Shown in pieces: positions 1-10,859 of a stretch of 64,000 bases of DNA. The notes beneath the pieces were generated by a model. The model did no database searches. It was not told where the DNA came from and saw only the letters and a program-made list of their open reading frames with translations. This DNA is from Hawksworthiomyces lignivorus (lineage: Eukaryota > Ascomycota > Sordariomycetes > Ophiostomatales > Ophiostomataceae). Position 1 is the first letter of the stretch, and every line of letters begins with the position of its first letter. The DNA is taken from contig NTMA01000042.1 in NCBI GenBank assembly GCA_002917075.1, positions 247,092 to 311,091 of the forward strand. Reading direction: 5' to 3'. The translations under genes and the position numbers were made by a program.

Positions 1-1
1 G

Positions 2-682
2 ATCATCCGGCACCGCACGCGCACAGTTCTCCGGCCCGGCCGGGACGTCCTAGAGCAGGGAACCGCGGTAGGCACGTGGGAGGAGATGAGGGCGGCCCTC
101 ACGCGGCCGCACATGGACGTGCAGGTCTACGAGTCTCCGCTGCCCGACAACATCTGCGGCGTCTTTCGCATCTTTGGCAAGCTGCAGTGCACCAACCCGC
201 GAGACCGCCTGTACGGGCTGCTCGGCATCCTCGACCATCGCAGCCGCCGCAGGATCACGCCCGACTACTCAAGAGACGTCGACTTCGCATACCGGCAGTC
301 TCTGAGAGCCGGCCTGGAGGAGATCGGCTACGGTGATATTCCAGGTGTATTGCCGCGCAGGAGTTTCAAGGGAGCCCGTGTCGCTTTCTTCTGCGACGTG
401 CGCGATGCCTTCGACATCGACGACGAGCGAGCCCTCGCCGGCCTCCGCGCAGTACTCGCCGAACTACGTCAGCCCATGTCGCTTATGGGTAATATGCTTG
501 AGGACCAGATGGAGGAGCAGCTGGTATTGAGCGATGCCATACGCAGCAGTAATCGTGGCCATTTCCTCGATCGGAAACGGGGCCGGTCGGAAGAGGACGA
601 GGACGACCTGGGAGCCCCTGACGGCACGTATCTGTTATCCAGATTTCACAAGAAGCAACAGCAACTAGTCCAAAACGTGTAG
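2..682 (+). CDS. HET-domain protein, C-terminal part (5' end off window)
   Basis: The reading frame is open from base 2, so the gene enters from the left edge and only its C-terminal 220 or so residues are seen. The motif NPRDRLYGLLGIL followed by ITPDYS and a Tyr/Phe-Ala-Tyr segment is the characteristic block just after the HET domain of fungal heterokaryon-incompatibility proteins (established family feature). Such proteins act in non-self recognition and cell death between genetically different hyphae. The tail is acidic and then Lys/Gln-rich (EEDEDD near the end). The HET domain itself lies outside the window, so completeness cannot be judged. The first ATG at 86 is internal, not a start. 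A second HET gene lies at 2522-4339 on the other strand. Confidence 0.75.
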   Translation: MIRHRTRTVLRPGRDVLEQGTAVGTWEEMRAALTRPHMDVQVYESPLPDNICGVFRIFGKLQCTNPRDRLYGLLGILDHRSRRRITPDYSRDVDFAYRQSLRAGLEEIGYGDIPGVLPRRSFKGARVAFFCDVRDAFDIDDERALAGLRAVLAELRQPMSLMGNMLEDQMEEQLVLSDAIRSSNRGHFLDRKRGRSEEDEDDLGAPDGTYLLSRFHKKQQQLVQNV

Positions 683-1194
683 GTTGTCGTATTCGGTGAC
701 CCTTAGCTGGGCAATGCTAACAAAGCAACAGTATCAACCGGTCTTGGCGCCATCTCAATTCTAACAACGGCTGGCAACGAATTCTGTCGGACGTCTCAAA
801 GCCGAGGCAGTAGCATCAGCATGCAGATACAATCGTTGTATTATATTAATATATGTATAAAATTTTAGAACTGTTACAATATACCCTGTTTCTCGCACTA
901 TAACGAGGTGCAGTGTGATAAAAACTAATCTTGATTATTTATATGCTTGGTAAAATCATCTAGTGCAAAAATTACCCCTTAGCTGAGATACTATTTCACA
1001 TATGAGGTGAATCTGAGTAAAAGTTAAAAAAGTCAAAACTCTTCCGCAGTCATCTCCGGTAGCAAGTGTCGCCACTACCTAATCCCCTCTTCCTCAATTT
1101 TTATTGTTCTCACGATTGCCATTTTTCATACACCCACTACTATCACCTTGAGACCACAAACACCAACGTTCTTCTTGCCTAAATTTCTTAAGAA
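683..1194. other. AT-rich intergenic region
   Basis: About 510 bases separate the HET fragment and the next gene. The stretch is AT-rich, with runs such as ttatattaatatatg near 840. I see no gene or clear repeat in it. It presumably holds the terminator of the left gene and the promoter of the right one. Confidence 0.5.
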
Positions 1195-2252
1195 ATGGCA
1201 AGTCTCCCGATGGCACCAATCGCAGGGCCATCAAAGCCGTCAAAGTCGGCGGCGCACAAACAGCCGATCGCTGCTCCTGCCACGTCTTCCGGGAGCGGCC
1301 AAGATGAGCAGGATACAATCGTCATGTTCAATGGCGTGGACCGTCTCTTTCAGTTCATTCGTGAATTCGACAAGGATTTTTTTATCTGTGAAGGTTCGAG
1401 AGCTACCTATCCCCATTCCTTCTTTTTGTTATTATCAAGCGTCGCAGTAGAATTTTCTTCCTTAAAAAAATTATCTGATTCATTGGCTAACACCTAAATT
1501 TCTGTGACATAGGCATACCCGAAGAAGCCTTTGCGCAGATCGAGGAAGCGAGGGATGCCTCCGGTTCACATCTTCGGCTCTTTCGTCCTCTGGCGCCTAG
1601 ACATCTGTTTATTACAATCCCCCTTGGACCACATGAAGTAGGTCATTTGAAGTTATACCGTCATATCGCCCACGGCATAGAAGCTATGCAAACTGGGGAG
1701 CAGATGTGGATAGATACTGGTACTCGCCGGTACTCTGCTGGAGGTGGCGGAGGCGGCCAGGAGGGAGACTCTGGCGGCTACGCTCTACCGGAGACACCGG
1801 CACCTCACTGGCCTTCGCTTGTGATCGAGTGTGGCTATAGCCAGTCGTGGAACAGCTTGCGAGCTGTGATGCGTGCGTGGTTTGAGAGATCGCAACACCA
1901 CGTCAGAATCGTGCTCCTGGTCAAAATCTGGCCGAGAACCCACACGATGGAGATCGAAAAGTATACGGAGGGTCTGGAGCAAGACGCTCCACCGCTGATT
2001 GCCAGTCCAGCGAGATCCATAGCAATTAGGCGGAATCGGCTCCAACCTTTCCTCCGTCATAGGCTCACGATCACAGAAAATGCAAACACAAATCCAGTTA
2101 GCTACGACGTGGATAGGAACCCACCGACGCTTTTGTTAGAGTTTGCTCTTTTTCGTCGACGGCCGGCTGTTGTAGTCCTTGGCGAGCATGACATCATAAT
2201 CACCACTGCACAGCTGCAAGACTGTGCGAGGCATGTTTGCGCCACATTATAG
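1195..2252 (+). CDS. Uncharacterised fungal protein, possible PD-(D/E)XK-like nuclease fold
   Basis: Two exons, 1195-1393 and 1513-2252, joined across a 119-nt intron (GTTCGA donor, GACATAG acceptor, Gly codon split after its first base), give about 312 aa. The ATG at 1195 is followed by a Pro/Ser/Ala-rich leader of about 40 residues. The core contains SLVIECGYSQSW, then RAWFERS and VRIVLLVKI. I recall this pattern from large families of unnamed fungal proteins with a suspected restriction-endonuclease-like core; that recall is not verified, and no complete D-E-K catalytic set is obvious. A Gly run of six residues with further Gly nearby sits in the middle. The gene lies between two HET-type genes, which suggests, but does not show, a role in the same accessory, self-recognition-rich locus. 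Confidence 0.55.
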
Positions 2253-2521
2253 TGTTAATAGAGTAACTTTAATGTCGAGGGACTAGTCAGTTTGTCGATG
2301 ACTTTAAAATCCGGCGTAATGAAAATTTGAAATGTTATTTATGGACGTTCACCTTGCCAGCTTTATACAACCCAGTTGTATAAGGGAAAGATTTAAACTA
2401 AGTTGAAGAGATCAAACTCTACAGCAGTAATCTCCAAAGCCACCAACGCTTGCCACCCTTTCAGCCCACGACAACTACTCTAGAATCGGCCCAACGCCCA
2501 TCTCTAGCAACAACTTCAGTT

Positions 2522-4339
2522 CTACCTTGCGCCCCTTTTCATGGCCGACCGTAATGGCGCCATACTCGGTCTGACACTCCTCTCTAGCAATAGCTTCACT
2601 ACTGCTTCATGCTTATTCCTTGCAGCCCGCGATATTGACTCTGGATCCGGCTCAGCACCGTAGTCTAATAATAACTTCACTATCGCCTCCTGTCCGTTCT
2701 CTGATGCTCGCCATAATAACTCCGAATTTGGTTTGACGCCCTTCTTTAGCAGCAGCTTTACTACCGCCATATGCTCGTTCGTTACAGCCCGTATTAACGA
2801 TTCCATGTTTGGCTGAACACCAGATTGTAGCAGTAGTCTCACTATTTCCTCGCGCCCGTGTCCTGCGGCCTGCCATAGCAACTTTGGATTCGGCTCAACA
2901 CCCCTCTCTAACAGTTCCTTCACTACCACCTCGTTTCCGTTCTCTACAGCTGCGATTAGAGATATTGGAAGCGGCTTGGCACCATTTTCCAGAAGCAACT
3001 TCACAATCGCTTCGTTTCCTTTCCATGTGGCCCGAGATAGAGAGTCTGGATCCGGCTCAACACCATTCTCTAGTAGCAGTCTCACTATCGCCTCTTGCCC
3101 GTTGTGTGCGGCCTGCGATAACATCTGCGTATTCGGCACGGCGCCTTTGCCAAGCAGAACCTTCACTGCAATTGCGTTTCTTTGTCTCACAGCCTTCCAC
3201 AATTGCGTTTTACTTTTGTTCGTTGGGGGTTCTTGTCGGATACAGATGGTTTCTTCGCGGTATTCCAGGTTGTTGTAATTTTCTGCATAGTCAACTAATA
3301 ATCGATCATGGTTGTATGACAACCCTTCATTGGATTCCAACACAGCTCTCATGTTGATTCCAACAAGCATGTCCTTGTCTTCTCCTTCCACAGTACAGGG
3401 AAGTAAGGCAATGTCTCCATAAGGACCTTCCGTCTTCCAAAGGCGGACTTTCAGGTGAATTCCTTTGCTATTCACCGTTATGGCTTCGCTTAGGGTGTTG
3501 GAGGAATCCAATGGTATGATGTCGCGGGAATCGAGGAAGTCGTCTGGGGATGGTGCCAGAAGGCCTTGTCCACTAGATTCCTTTTTAGTGTATTTTCTTG
3601 AATCCCAGGCGAAGAGACTGTAATCATCTGAGACCTTTATGATTTCTTCCTGCAGTCTGATGAAAGCCTTCTCTCCTTCTCCATAGAGCATGGGCATGTT
3701 GATACCAAATATGCCCATTAAGCAATAGGCGATATCTTCAACCCTTGTCGTCTTCCTATGTGAGGCCCATGACATTCTTTGCGCGATGCTTGCAGATCCT
3801 AGGTCCCCTCCCAAAAGAATTTTCTCAGGAATACCTGTAGTTCTTGATATGCGCGATCGCAAGCTTTGCTTCGTACCAATCTCCTGCCACGATCGATCAA
3901 GAAATATTATTATAGAAGGGGCGATGAGCTCTTGTAGGGTCCATCCTCTGGTGAACCATCTGCTCTTAGAGAATTCAGGGCCTACTGCTCCAGTCCGATG
4001 GTCAACAGTGCCGGGCGGAACGTCGGCAAGATATGCGTAACATATTCCGGATTCTTGGTACCAATGGTACATAGAATTGATTGCTTCAGAGAGCTCTGCG
4101 CTGCTTGTCTTGTCGATACAGCAAGTGTCGACCCAGACATATTCAAATCCATGCTTCGCAGCAATGGAGCAAGTCTCTCTGATCTTTTCGAATTCTGGCT
4201 TTTTGGTAACATTCTCTGATTGGAAGTCATGGAAATTGATTTCATTTTTTGTCCATGTATGTGAAAGGATCGCATACAGCGGGAGCTTGTTGTCCGCGAA
4301 CTCTTCGAGTTCGTAATTATGTGTGTTTAGCAGGCGCAT
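2522..4339 (-). CDS. HET-domain protein with C-terminal 27-residue ankyrin-type repeats
   Basis: An intronless 605-aa frame. It begins MRLLNT and runs through the classic HET domain (about residues 20-165): YAILSHTW, then YVWVDTCCIDK, then WFTRGWTLQELIAP. This is followed by the SYCL/GIF-type block ending in MPMLYGEGEKAFIRLQ near residue 220. Residues about 377-592 are eight back-to-back repeats on the pattern SxAAxNGxEAIVxLLLENGxEPD. Each is 27 residues, not the usual 33 of ankyrin. HET-domain proteins trigger incompatibility cell death; the repeats would be the sensing part (family knowledge). Start chosen at the first ATG before the HET motif. No frameshift is seen, so it looks intact. It resembles the HET-E/HET-D class in its N-terminal domain but has no NACHT or WD part. 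Confidence 0.88.
   Translation of the reverse strand: MRLLNTHNYELEEFADNKLPLYAILSHTWTKNEINFHDFQSENVTKKPEFEKIRETCSIAAKHGFEYVWVDTCCIDKTSSAELSEAINSMYHWYQESGICYAYLADVPPGTVDHRTGAVGPEFSKSRWFTRGWTLQELIAPSIIIFLDRSWQEIGTKQSLRSRISRTTGIPEKILLGGDLGSASIAQRMSWASHRKTTRVEDIAYCLMGIFGINMPMLYGEGEKAFIRLQEEIIKVSDDYSLFAWDSRKYTKKESSGQGLLAPSPDDFLDSRDIIPLDSSNTLSEAITVNSKGIHLKVRLWKTEGPYGDIALLPCTVEGEDKDMLVGINMRAVLESNEGLSYNHDRLLVDYAENYNNLEYREETICIRQEPPTNKSKTQLWKAVRQRNAIAVKVLLGKGAVPNTQMLSQAAHNGQEAIVRLLLENGVEPDPDSLSRATWKGNEAIVKLLLENGAKPLPISLIAAVENGNEVVVKELLERGVEPNPKLLWQAAGHGREEIVRLLLQSGVQPNMESLIRAVTNEHMAVVKLLLKKGVKPNSELLWRASENGQEAIVKLLLDYGAEPDPESISRAARNKHEAVVKLLLERSVRPSMAPLRSAMKRGAR
2564..3211 (-). repeat. Tandem 81-bp coding repeats (8 copies)
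   Basis: Eight consecutive 81-bp units encode the 27-residue ankyrin-like repeats of the HET gene. Units differ mainly at a few positions around the turn and the helix tips, while the helix core VxLLLxxG is kept. This looks like a sensor array changing by unequal exchange or conversion (inference). Confidence 0.8.
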
Positions 4340-5454
4340 TGTGTACCGAATTCTGAAATAACAATGATAATCTGTGTGAAATTACCCAAGGGCAGTTTTG
4401 GAGCTTTAAAAAAAAATCATTTTGTAGAATTAAACATAGGCAAAAGTGAGGCTGAATTTATCTGCTACTGTCAACTCAGCCTCGCGCCAGCCACCAACAA
4501 ATAATAACTAAACGGCAGCACTTCAATATTAGGATTAGTCGGAACCAAATGAGGGGCAGCCACCGATGATAGATCGACTCGCTCGCTGTGCGCGTCTGGC
4601 ATTCGGAATCTCCGAACGTATTCTTTGCTACCAAAGGCTAAGTCGCTGTCCCTGGCCCTGGCTGATTGACCCTAAGGGCGGCGACATGTCTACATGTAGC
4701 ATGCAGAGCAGCTAAGTGGCCCATGCTCCCGAATCTCGACTTGGTCGACGCTAAGTTTCTCGCCAGGCTCCTGGGATAATCGCAAGCGCGCACACAGTCG
4801 ACTAGGAGGGATAGCAATGCCGCGCAAACATAGCGTCGTCAACGGGCCAGACGTAAATATGATCGGAAGTACTAATTGCTGGACGGTTGTCACTATCGCA
4901 TCGACTTTTACAGGATGCTACCTGTAGTTTACTATCCCAAGGCAAAGCGAAGCACTGTTTTTTTCTTCTTCGAGACAAAGCTCGTCTGCAATTTAATAGT
5001 ATCATGATATAATTCACTATTTAAAATAATCCCTGAGCCGTTAAGGTACGCCTTTGTTGCTCCGCCTTGTCTTTATAACAACAGTGACCGGCTTCCTCCA
5101 AATTGCAGTAATATTTCAGCGAACCCCACCAATACCGCAAAAAGCTCAGAAGACTGAGAAGCTAGGCGGAGTCTCTGGCGGCGGGGCGAAAGAGAGCCGT
5201 TGAAAATCGCGTTACGAGCCATGAGCGAATTCGGTCGCCAGTCAACGATTCGGAGATTGTGCGGGTTTCGCAGCTAAGACCGCAAATGAGTTGCTGTGGC
5301 TCCCGCGAGGTGGATTGCATCATTATCAAATTATCCGCTATTATCTGCAGAGAACAGGAACCGATTTATCAGCATGCTTGTATCCCAGAAAATTCACAAC
5401 TGCCGGTAAATTGCATCGCCAGAGGAAACTATAGAAATCACGCAAACAGCCAGC
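4340..5454. other. Intergenic region
   Basis: About 1.1 kb between the divergent HET-ankyrin and SDR genes, presumably holding both promoters. Short frames are present, but none has codon structure, a recognisable motif or splice support. I see no repeat or transposon end. Confidence 0.5.
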
Positions 5455-6411
5455 ATGATGGATCCACACACAGGTACAGTAGGAGCTTGACAGATGAGAA
5501 CGGAAAGACGGCCTGCAGAGCTTGGCAGCAGCTGACGGGGCACAGGGTTTCACTTCACCGAGGTTCGCCACTCGGACACGTACCCGGCGATCGACCCCAG
5601 CAAGCGCGACTTTAGCGGGCGCTATGTGTTCGTGACAGGAGCGTCCAAGGGCATCGGCCGGGAGACGGCGCTGTCCTTTGCGAGCGCCGGCGTGGCGGGC
5701 CTCGCAATCGGGGCGCGCTCGAGCATGGACGACCTGTTGGAGCCGATCGCGGCGGCCGCCCGTGCGGCGGGCAAGGCGCCGCCCCAGGTGGTGGCGGTGC
5801 CGCTCGACGTGACGGACGAGGCGAGCGTGGCCGCGGCCGCGGCCGCCGTGGACGCGGCCTTCCCGCGGCTCGACGTGCTGGTCAACAACGCAGGCTACCT
5901 GGAGGTGCGGACCAAGATCGCCGACAGCGACCCGGCCGAGTGGTGGAAGACGTTCACCGTCAACGTGCGCGGCCCGTACCTGGTGACGCGCGCCTTTTTG
6001 CCGCAGATGCTGCGCGAGGGCGCCGGCGGCGACAAGACGATTGTCAACGTGAGCAGCATCGCCGCGCACATGCTGGTGCCCGGCGCGTCCGCCTACCAGA
6101 CCTCCAAGCTGGCGCTGCAGCGGTTCACCGAGTTCCTGGACGCCGACCACGGCGCCGACGGCATCCTCACTTACGCCATCCACCCCGGCGGCGTGCTCAC
6201 CGACATGGGCAAGCGGCTGCCCAAGGACCGCCACGCGGCGCTAACGGAGACGCCCAAGCTGGCGGCCGACGTCATCGTGTACTTGACGGAGAAGCGGCGG
6301 GAGTGGCTGGCCGCGCGGTATCTGTCGGCGACCTGGGACGTGGAAGAGCTGCTGTCCAAGGAGAAAGAGGTGGTGGAGGGCGGCAAGCTCAAAGTGCGGA
6401 TGATCGTCTAA
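5455..6411 (+). CDS. Short-chain dehydrogenase/reductase (SDR)
   Basis: Exon 1 (5455-5473) encodes only MMDPHT plus one base. A 72-nt intron (GTACAG...GGCACAG) leads to exon 2 (5546-6411); the total is 294 aa. The resulting start, MMDPHTGFHFT, matches the N-terminus I recall for fungal SDRs of this type, which supports the tiny first exon. The Rossmann motif TGASKGIG is at residues 37-44, NNAG at 120-123, a catalytic Ser near 176, and Tyr190-x3-Lys194 in AYQTSK. All classical SDR residues are present, so it should be an active NAD(P)-dependent oxidoreductase. The substrate cannot be read from sequence. The gene is strongly GC-rich compared with its flanks. A second in-frame ATG at 5458 is equally possible as the start. 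Confidence 0.9.
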
Positions 6412-7001
6412 GACTTTGGACATAGAGACTTGATGAGGGCATAGTCCATATATAAGCACGTAGAAATTCAAGAATATAGACTATTATTTCACGTGTTCTG
6501 TACTATTTGAATAAAAAGCGAGCCACACTAGACGTGATGGGATTAGGTATTTGTAGATGCAATGCTTCGAGATAAAACCAAGAAGGATGCGGCATTTAGC
6601 ATACATCTAGCTATAAGTATGGAAATTATACTGGGCTGACGATGTAAGGCAGTACGCTTGACGTTATTTTGTTGTGACAAGTGAGTGTTACGAACGCTAC
6701 AAAGATGTAGCTCACCAGGTACGCAAACAGGCGTGTTCCTAAATGGCTTTGAAAAAAATTGAGGTCAGTGCTGGCTCAATCCTATGCTAGTTGCGGCTTT
6801 GAGCCTCGCCTAGGGCAACGACAATGCTTAACAATAGAGCCATTTCTCTTTTTGGAAGCCTCTCCGCTGTCTTCCTCAAGAAGCACCCCCCTTTTACAGA
6901 CAGCCGCCAAGCGAGCGACAAACATGAAAGCACCATACAGGGACCACATAGACAAAATAGTGCGAAAATAAAACAACTAGATTCATTGGTATATCCTGCA
7001 C
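6412..7001. other. Intergenic region
   Basis: About 590 bases between the 3' ends of two convergent genes (SDR and F-box). It is AT-rich and I see no gene or repeat in it. Confidence 0.5.
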
Positions 7002-8480
7002 TCAATTGTCCTCGTCTGAACCCGAAGATGCATCGCTGTCCCACACGATTCTGCTCGTGTCACCTTTAGCCCAATATCCCGAGCCGCCGCGCTGCCATAT
7101 AGCCGAGCGCTCATTAAACGATTCCTCCATCTCATCCATTTCTTCGTCCGTGTACGGAATAACAGGACTATCAGTGATGCGCTCAAAGAGTGCCAACAGG
7201 TTGTCACACTCTATGCGGTCCCAATCCCACATAACATATGCGCAGTCTTGGCGCGCTGCATCAGACCGATGCATACCCCATGCGCTTCTGGAGAAGGGCA
7301 GGTTCTCCTTGAGCCAAGCGGCTTTCGGTCCTTTGTCTTTGTCTTGAGTGTCGGAACGTGCAGCCAGGGCTTGTATTTCCTCATCAGAGTACGCCTCGAG
7401 TGGGCGGAGATCGACCTGGGAATCCAAGAACGGCGTAGCCAGCGCAGCGCAGAGCTCCGCTCGACCATTGCCCCACACGGACACTAAATGATCCCTCTTG
7501 GCGTCATATGAGTCTTTGTGGATGAGCTCGTAAATATAACCCAGCCCTTGTGATAGCTAAAAGACGGTCTACGTCAGCAAAGCCTTCCCCTAGTTGCGTA
7601 TTGTAAACTCTATCACTCCCGAGCATCGTGAACAGCAGATTCGTAACCCACCCAAAATTGGTTTGAAATATTCTCGCCGCCGCGGCTGAGGTAGTCAATC
7701 GAATACTCGCCAAACTCCACGTCATGGGCGACGATATCAAAAGAAGCTGCATCCATTCGTCAACAGGAGACACGTCCAACTTCTCTCAATGCGATGCCCG
7801 TGGGCACGGCCATGGATGAACGCATGACTGTTTCTAATAGACAAACCTTCACATAGCTTCTCCTCGAGGAAATTGTGGACACAAGCGAGCTGCTCGATTT
7901 CCCACGGCGGGTGCCGCGCCACAAACTGTCTGTCCGCGCCTTTTGGCAAGGCGCTCGGTGTCGGTTCCTTTGGGTCGCTGCGGAAGAGACGGAAAAAAAG
8001 CTCCACCCGATAAAAGGCGCGGCAGAAGCGGATTTGCTCCGCGAGCGACAGAGATACGCTTGCCGGCAAGTCCGGCTCGCTCTTGACGATCCGGGACCAC
8101 GCGTCGCGCGCAAAGTCAGTAGCAAGGCTGTGCACTACGTCGTTCAGTCGGCCCATCTGCAGCAGGGAGGTGGGAGACATTCTCCGGAGCCTGGCGCTGA
8201 GCGCGGACGGCTCGCCATAGAGGGTGTCGACCAACCCCTCGACCGCCGCTGCCGTGCGCGGACGCGGCAGCTGCGCAGCGTCTTCGGCAGCAACGGCATA
8301 CGGCAGCAGTGCAGAGGGAACTTGCTGTCGGAAAATGTCGGCTAGGATGCCGGGGTCCTCTTTGAACGACGCATAGAAACGGCGGCAGACAAGAACTGTT
8401 GGCGGCAGGTAGCGGACGTTGTCCAGGCTCCTCAGAACAGACCCCAACAGTTCGAGAGGCAGGTCCGAGATGGTCGGCAT
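7002..8480 (-). CDS. F-box protein
   Basis: Three exons on the minus strand: 8480-7847, 7746-7652 and 7556-7002. Introns are 100 and 95 nt (donors GTTTGT and GTGGGT; acceptors ATGCAG and TTTTAG, the second with a CTGAC branch site). The 427-aa protein begins MPTISDLPLELLGSVLRSL, a typical F-box at residues 4-45 with VCRRFY following. F-box proteins link substrates to SCF ubiquitin ligases through Skp1. The rest is the variable, partly helical type seen in many fungal F-box proteins, with DIVAHDVEFGEYS and a downstream GYIYELI block that fix the small middle exon. The C-terminus is acidic (EEMDEMEES and DASSGSDEDN). The target is unknown. The ATG at 8480 is the first in frame. Confidence 0.82.
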
Positions 8481-9995
8481 CAATGTCTAAGACACCTGCG
8501 GAGACAAGACAAGGAAGGAGTTAAATTGTATTGATGCAGATATGTGGTTGTTTGTGACACGCGCGAGAACCAAGTATTGAAGTGAGATGTTGTCTATTTT
8601 GCTGGCCTAGGGATCGACCCCGCAGAAATGCGCTCAACAGTGGTGCTGAGGTGAAAAATAACCAGAATAATTAGGATCAAGTGATAGAACGCCTTCTAAG
8701 CATAGTTAGGACTACCGTGAGAGAAGGGGGGAAGACAAGAAGAGGAAAAAGAATAAAAGAAAGGTAGAAATGTAGAGCCGCGCTGTCAACATGACTGGCA
8801 GTCCTGCTATATTACCCATCAGTCTTGCAAGTCCTCGTCGCCATATCTCCCAATGGACGACCTGTTTCTATTTTAGGCGCCAATCAGCCTGTAGATCAGT
8901 TCAAGTGCAGTGTCTCTTGGCCAGGCGCCTACAGAAAAAGGAGGGGCACATTAAGGCCTGCTGGGGCTCCAGTACGACCCCTGGCATCCCTAACAGCCAG
9001 TGTCTGGCAACCATCCAGGTTTGATTTGACGCTGAAATACCAACTTTATGATTTCGTCTGATTTGTGCTTTATGAATTCGGATGTCTTTTCTCATTAATA
9101 GAACATGTCGCACAAGGGGCAAGCCACCCTCAATATTTACTTCTGTACTCTGTAGAAGTTTATCATACCAGAAAGAATTTGGTCTTTCAGCATACTTTTG
9201 TGCCATTCTTCGCACTCGAAACGAAGCAGTCTCTCAATCCAATCAGAAAGCGGGCACAAGCGCTAGGATCGTGAGGAAGCCCGCAAGGCAGCTCACGCCT
9301 CCTAAATAAGAACCTTTCATGGCGGTCGCAGACTGCGACCTCGTCAAATCGTTAAACACTTTTAGCTGCTATAAAACAAACGTAACCTTTCCATGCCTTG
9401 AAGACGGCCGCCAAGTTGGCTACAAAGGCACACCCACAGCGATTTCAGCAAAGTATTGCAGCTGAACGGCTCGTTCTGCTTGGCCTAGTTGCCTGGCCCA
9501 TGGTGTTGCTTCCTACGTCATCTAAACCATAAAACATGTAGCAGAATTGCGGGTTTGAGGCGGGCAATTGGTTGGGGTGGCCTCATCAGCTTGCTCTCTC
9601 TCTATGAAGGAGGCCCTCGTTCGGCGAGTAGAGACCGTTGTCGTCTAAGTAACTAGGCACTGCTCTCATGGAGAGGCAAATCTTACTGTAGAGACCATTG
9701 ACATATATAAAATTCGATATACCACGACGACGGCGGTGGTCGTTAGAGACTTCTAATAATCACTCTGTTAAATTTGTTTTTCCTGTGTTAATATTAAACC
9801 ATACACCCTTTCTTTCACGCAAAGTAAGTGTGTTGATCTCTTTTTTTGTGAGCATCATTTGAACCATAGTCGTCGTATCTGTATTCTTCGCTGGGGCTGA
9901 CATAAAACAGATCGTACATTAAGCATCCTCAAAGAACGCCGGAAAGGCAGCCGTTCCCGACGATCGAACTCTTTGTCTATTTAATTGCATTCAAC
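8481..9995. other. Intergenic region, 1.5 kb
   Basis: The region lies between the divergent F-box gene and the orphan gene at 9996. Small frames at 8791-9309 on both strands overlap one another and show no family motif or good splice context. I see no gene here. Confidence 0.5.
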
Positions 9996-10859
9996 ATGAA
10001 CGAACAACTTCGCCAAGACCATCCTATCCTTGGCAAACGTATGAATTATGTGGGAGGACCTATACAAGACGAGTACAATGCGTATAAAGCCGCAGGAAAT
10101 GCCCATTCAATGTCAAAAAAAGACTACCAAAAAAATGCAGCAGCGTTCGGAAGACGACGACAGGAGAACAGTCAGTACGTTGGGCCTGTTGGGGACCGAT
10201 TTTTCACCCAAGACGGCCACCAGACGATGGCTCCTCTCGCCGGAGCGGTGGCTGATGCCGCTGGCAAGTCAGTATTCCGTCAGCTGCATCGTGCGCACGC
10301 TGCGCACCAAAACCAAAGTAGTAATAATGGCTAATGCGCTCAATGACTAGCCATGCCAACCTGCGCGAAGCCTTCAACACGGCTCACAAACCCCTGCTCG
10401 AGTATAAAAATGTTTTCAAAGGCCATGTGCAACAGGCCAATGATGCCCGAGCGTCTGAGGAAAAGTACAGGGAGTACCAGCAGCAGCACCAGAACTTTGC
10501 AGCCCAGTGAGTAGCCCCTTCGATGACGTGATTAAACAAAAGTGAGAAAAAAAGAAAAACCTCCCTAACAGCTAATCAGGTCGACCAGCTCTGGGACGAC
10601 GGTCGCCGTAGGCACACCTATGGCAGGACCGTCTGCGTGTGCAGCCACTAGTGGAGTATCTGCTTCGCCGGCGCTCGTACGCGCCACAAACTCGAATGGC
10701 AGTGCTGGAATGCCGGCATTCACTGCCACTACCGGCTCTTATGGGGCAACAGGAACGCCTGCGAAACCGACCACAACGGGCCCTAACGGCGCCGCGGGAA
10801 TGCCCGCGTATGCGCCAGCCAGAGGCGGCTTCTTCGGCCCACCCAATCCTGGGACCTAA
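9996..10859 (+). CDS. Hypothetical three-exon protein, unknown function
   Basis: I propose exons 9996-10267, 10351-10506 and 10580-10859 (235 aa). Donors are GTCAGT and GTGAGT, acceptors GACTAG and AATCAG, introns 83 and 73 nt; all phases agree and three open segments join without a stop. The N-terminal part is charged and polar (RMNYVGGPIQDEYNAYKAAG, then many Lys/Arg/Gln). The middle exon is predicted helical with EKYREYQQQHQNF. The C-terminal 90 residues are low-complexity Ala/Gly/Pro/Thr with GMPA repeats, ending GGFFGPPNPGT. There is no signal peptide or membrane segment. I recognise no family. The consistent splice signals make a real gene likely, but exon borders are by eye. Confidence 0.55.

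Noticed and set aside
5341..6234. 297-aa minus-strand frame across the SDR gene
   Set aside because: It is the reverse of a GC-rich coding exon; its His/Arg/Gly-rich composition is an artefact and it has no motif.
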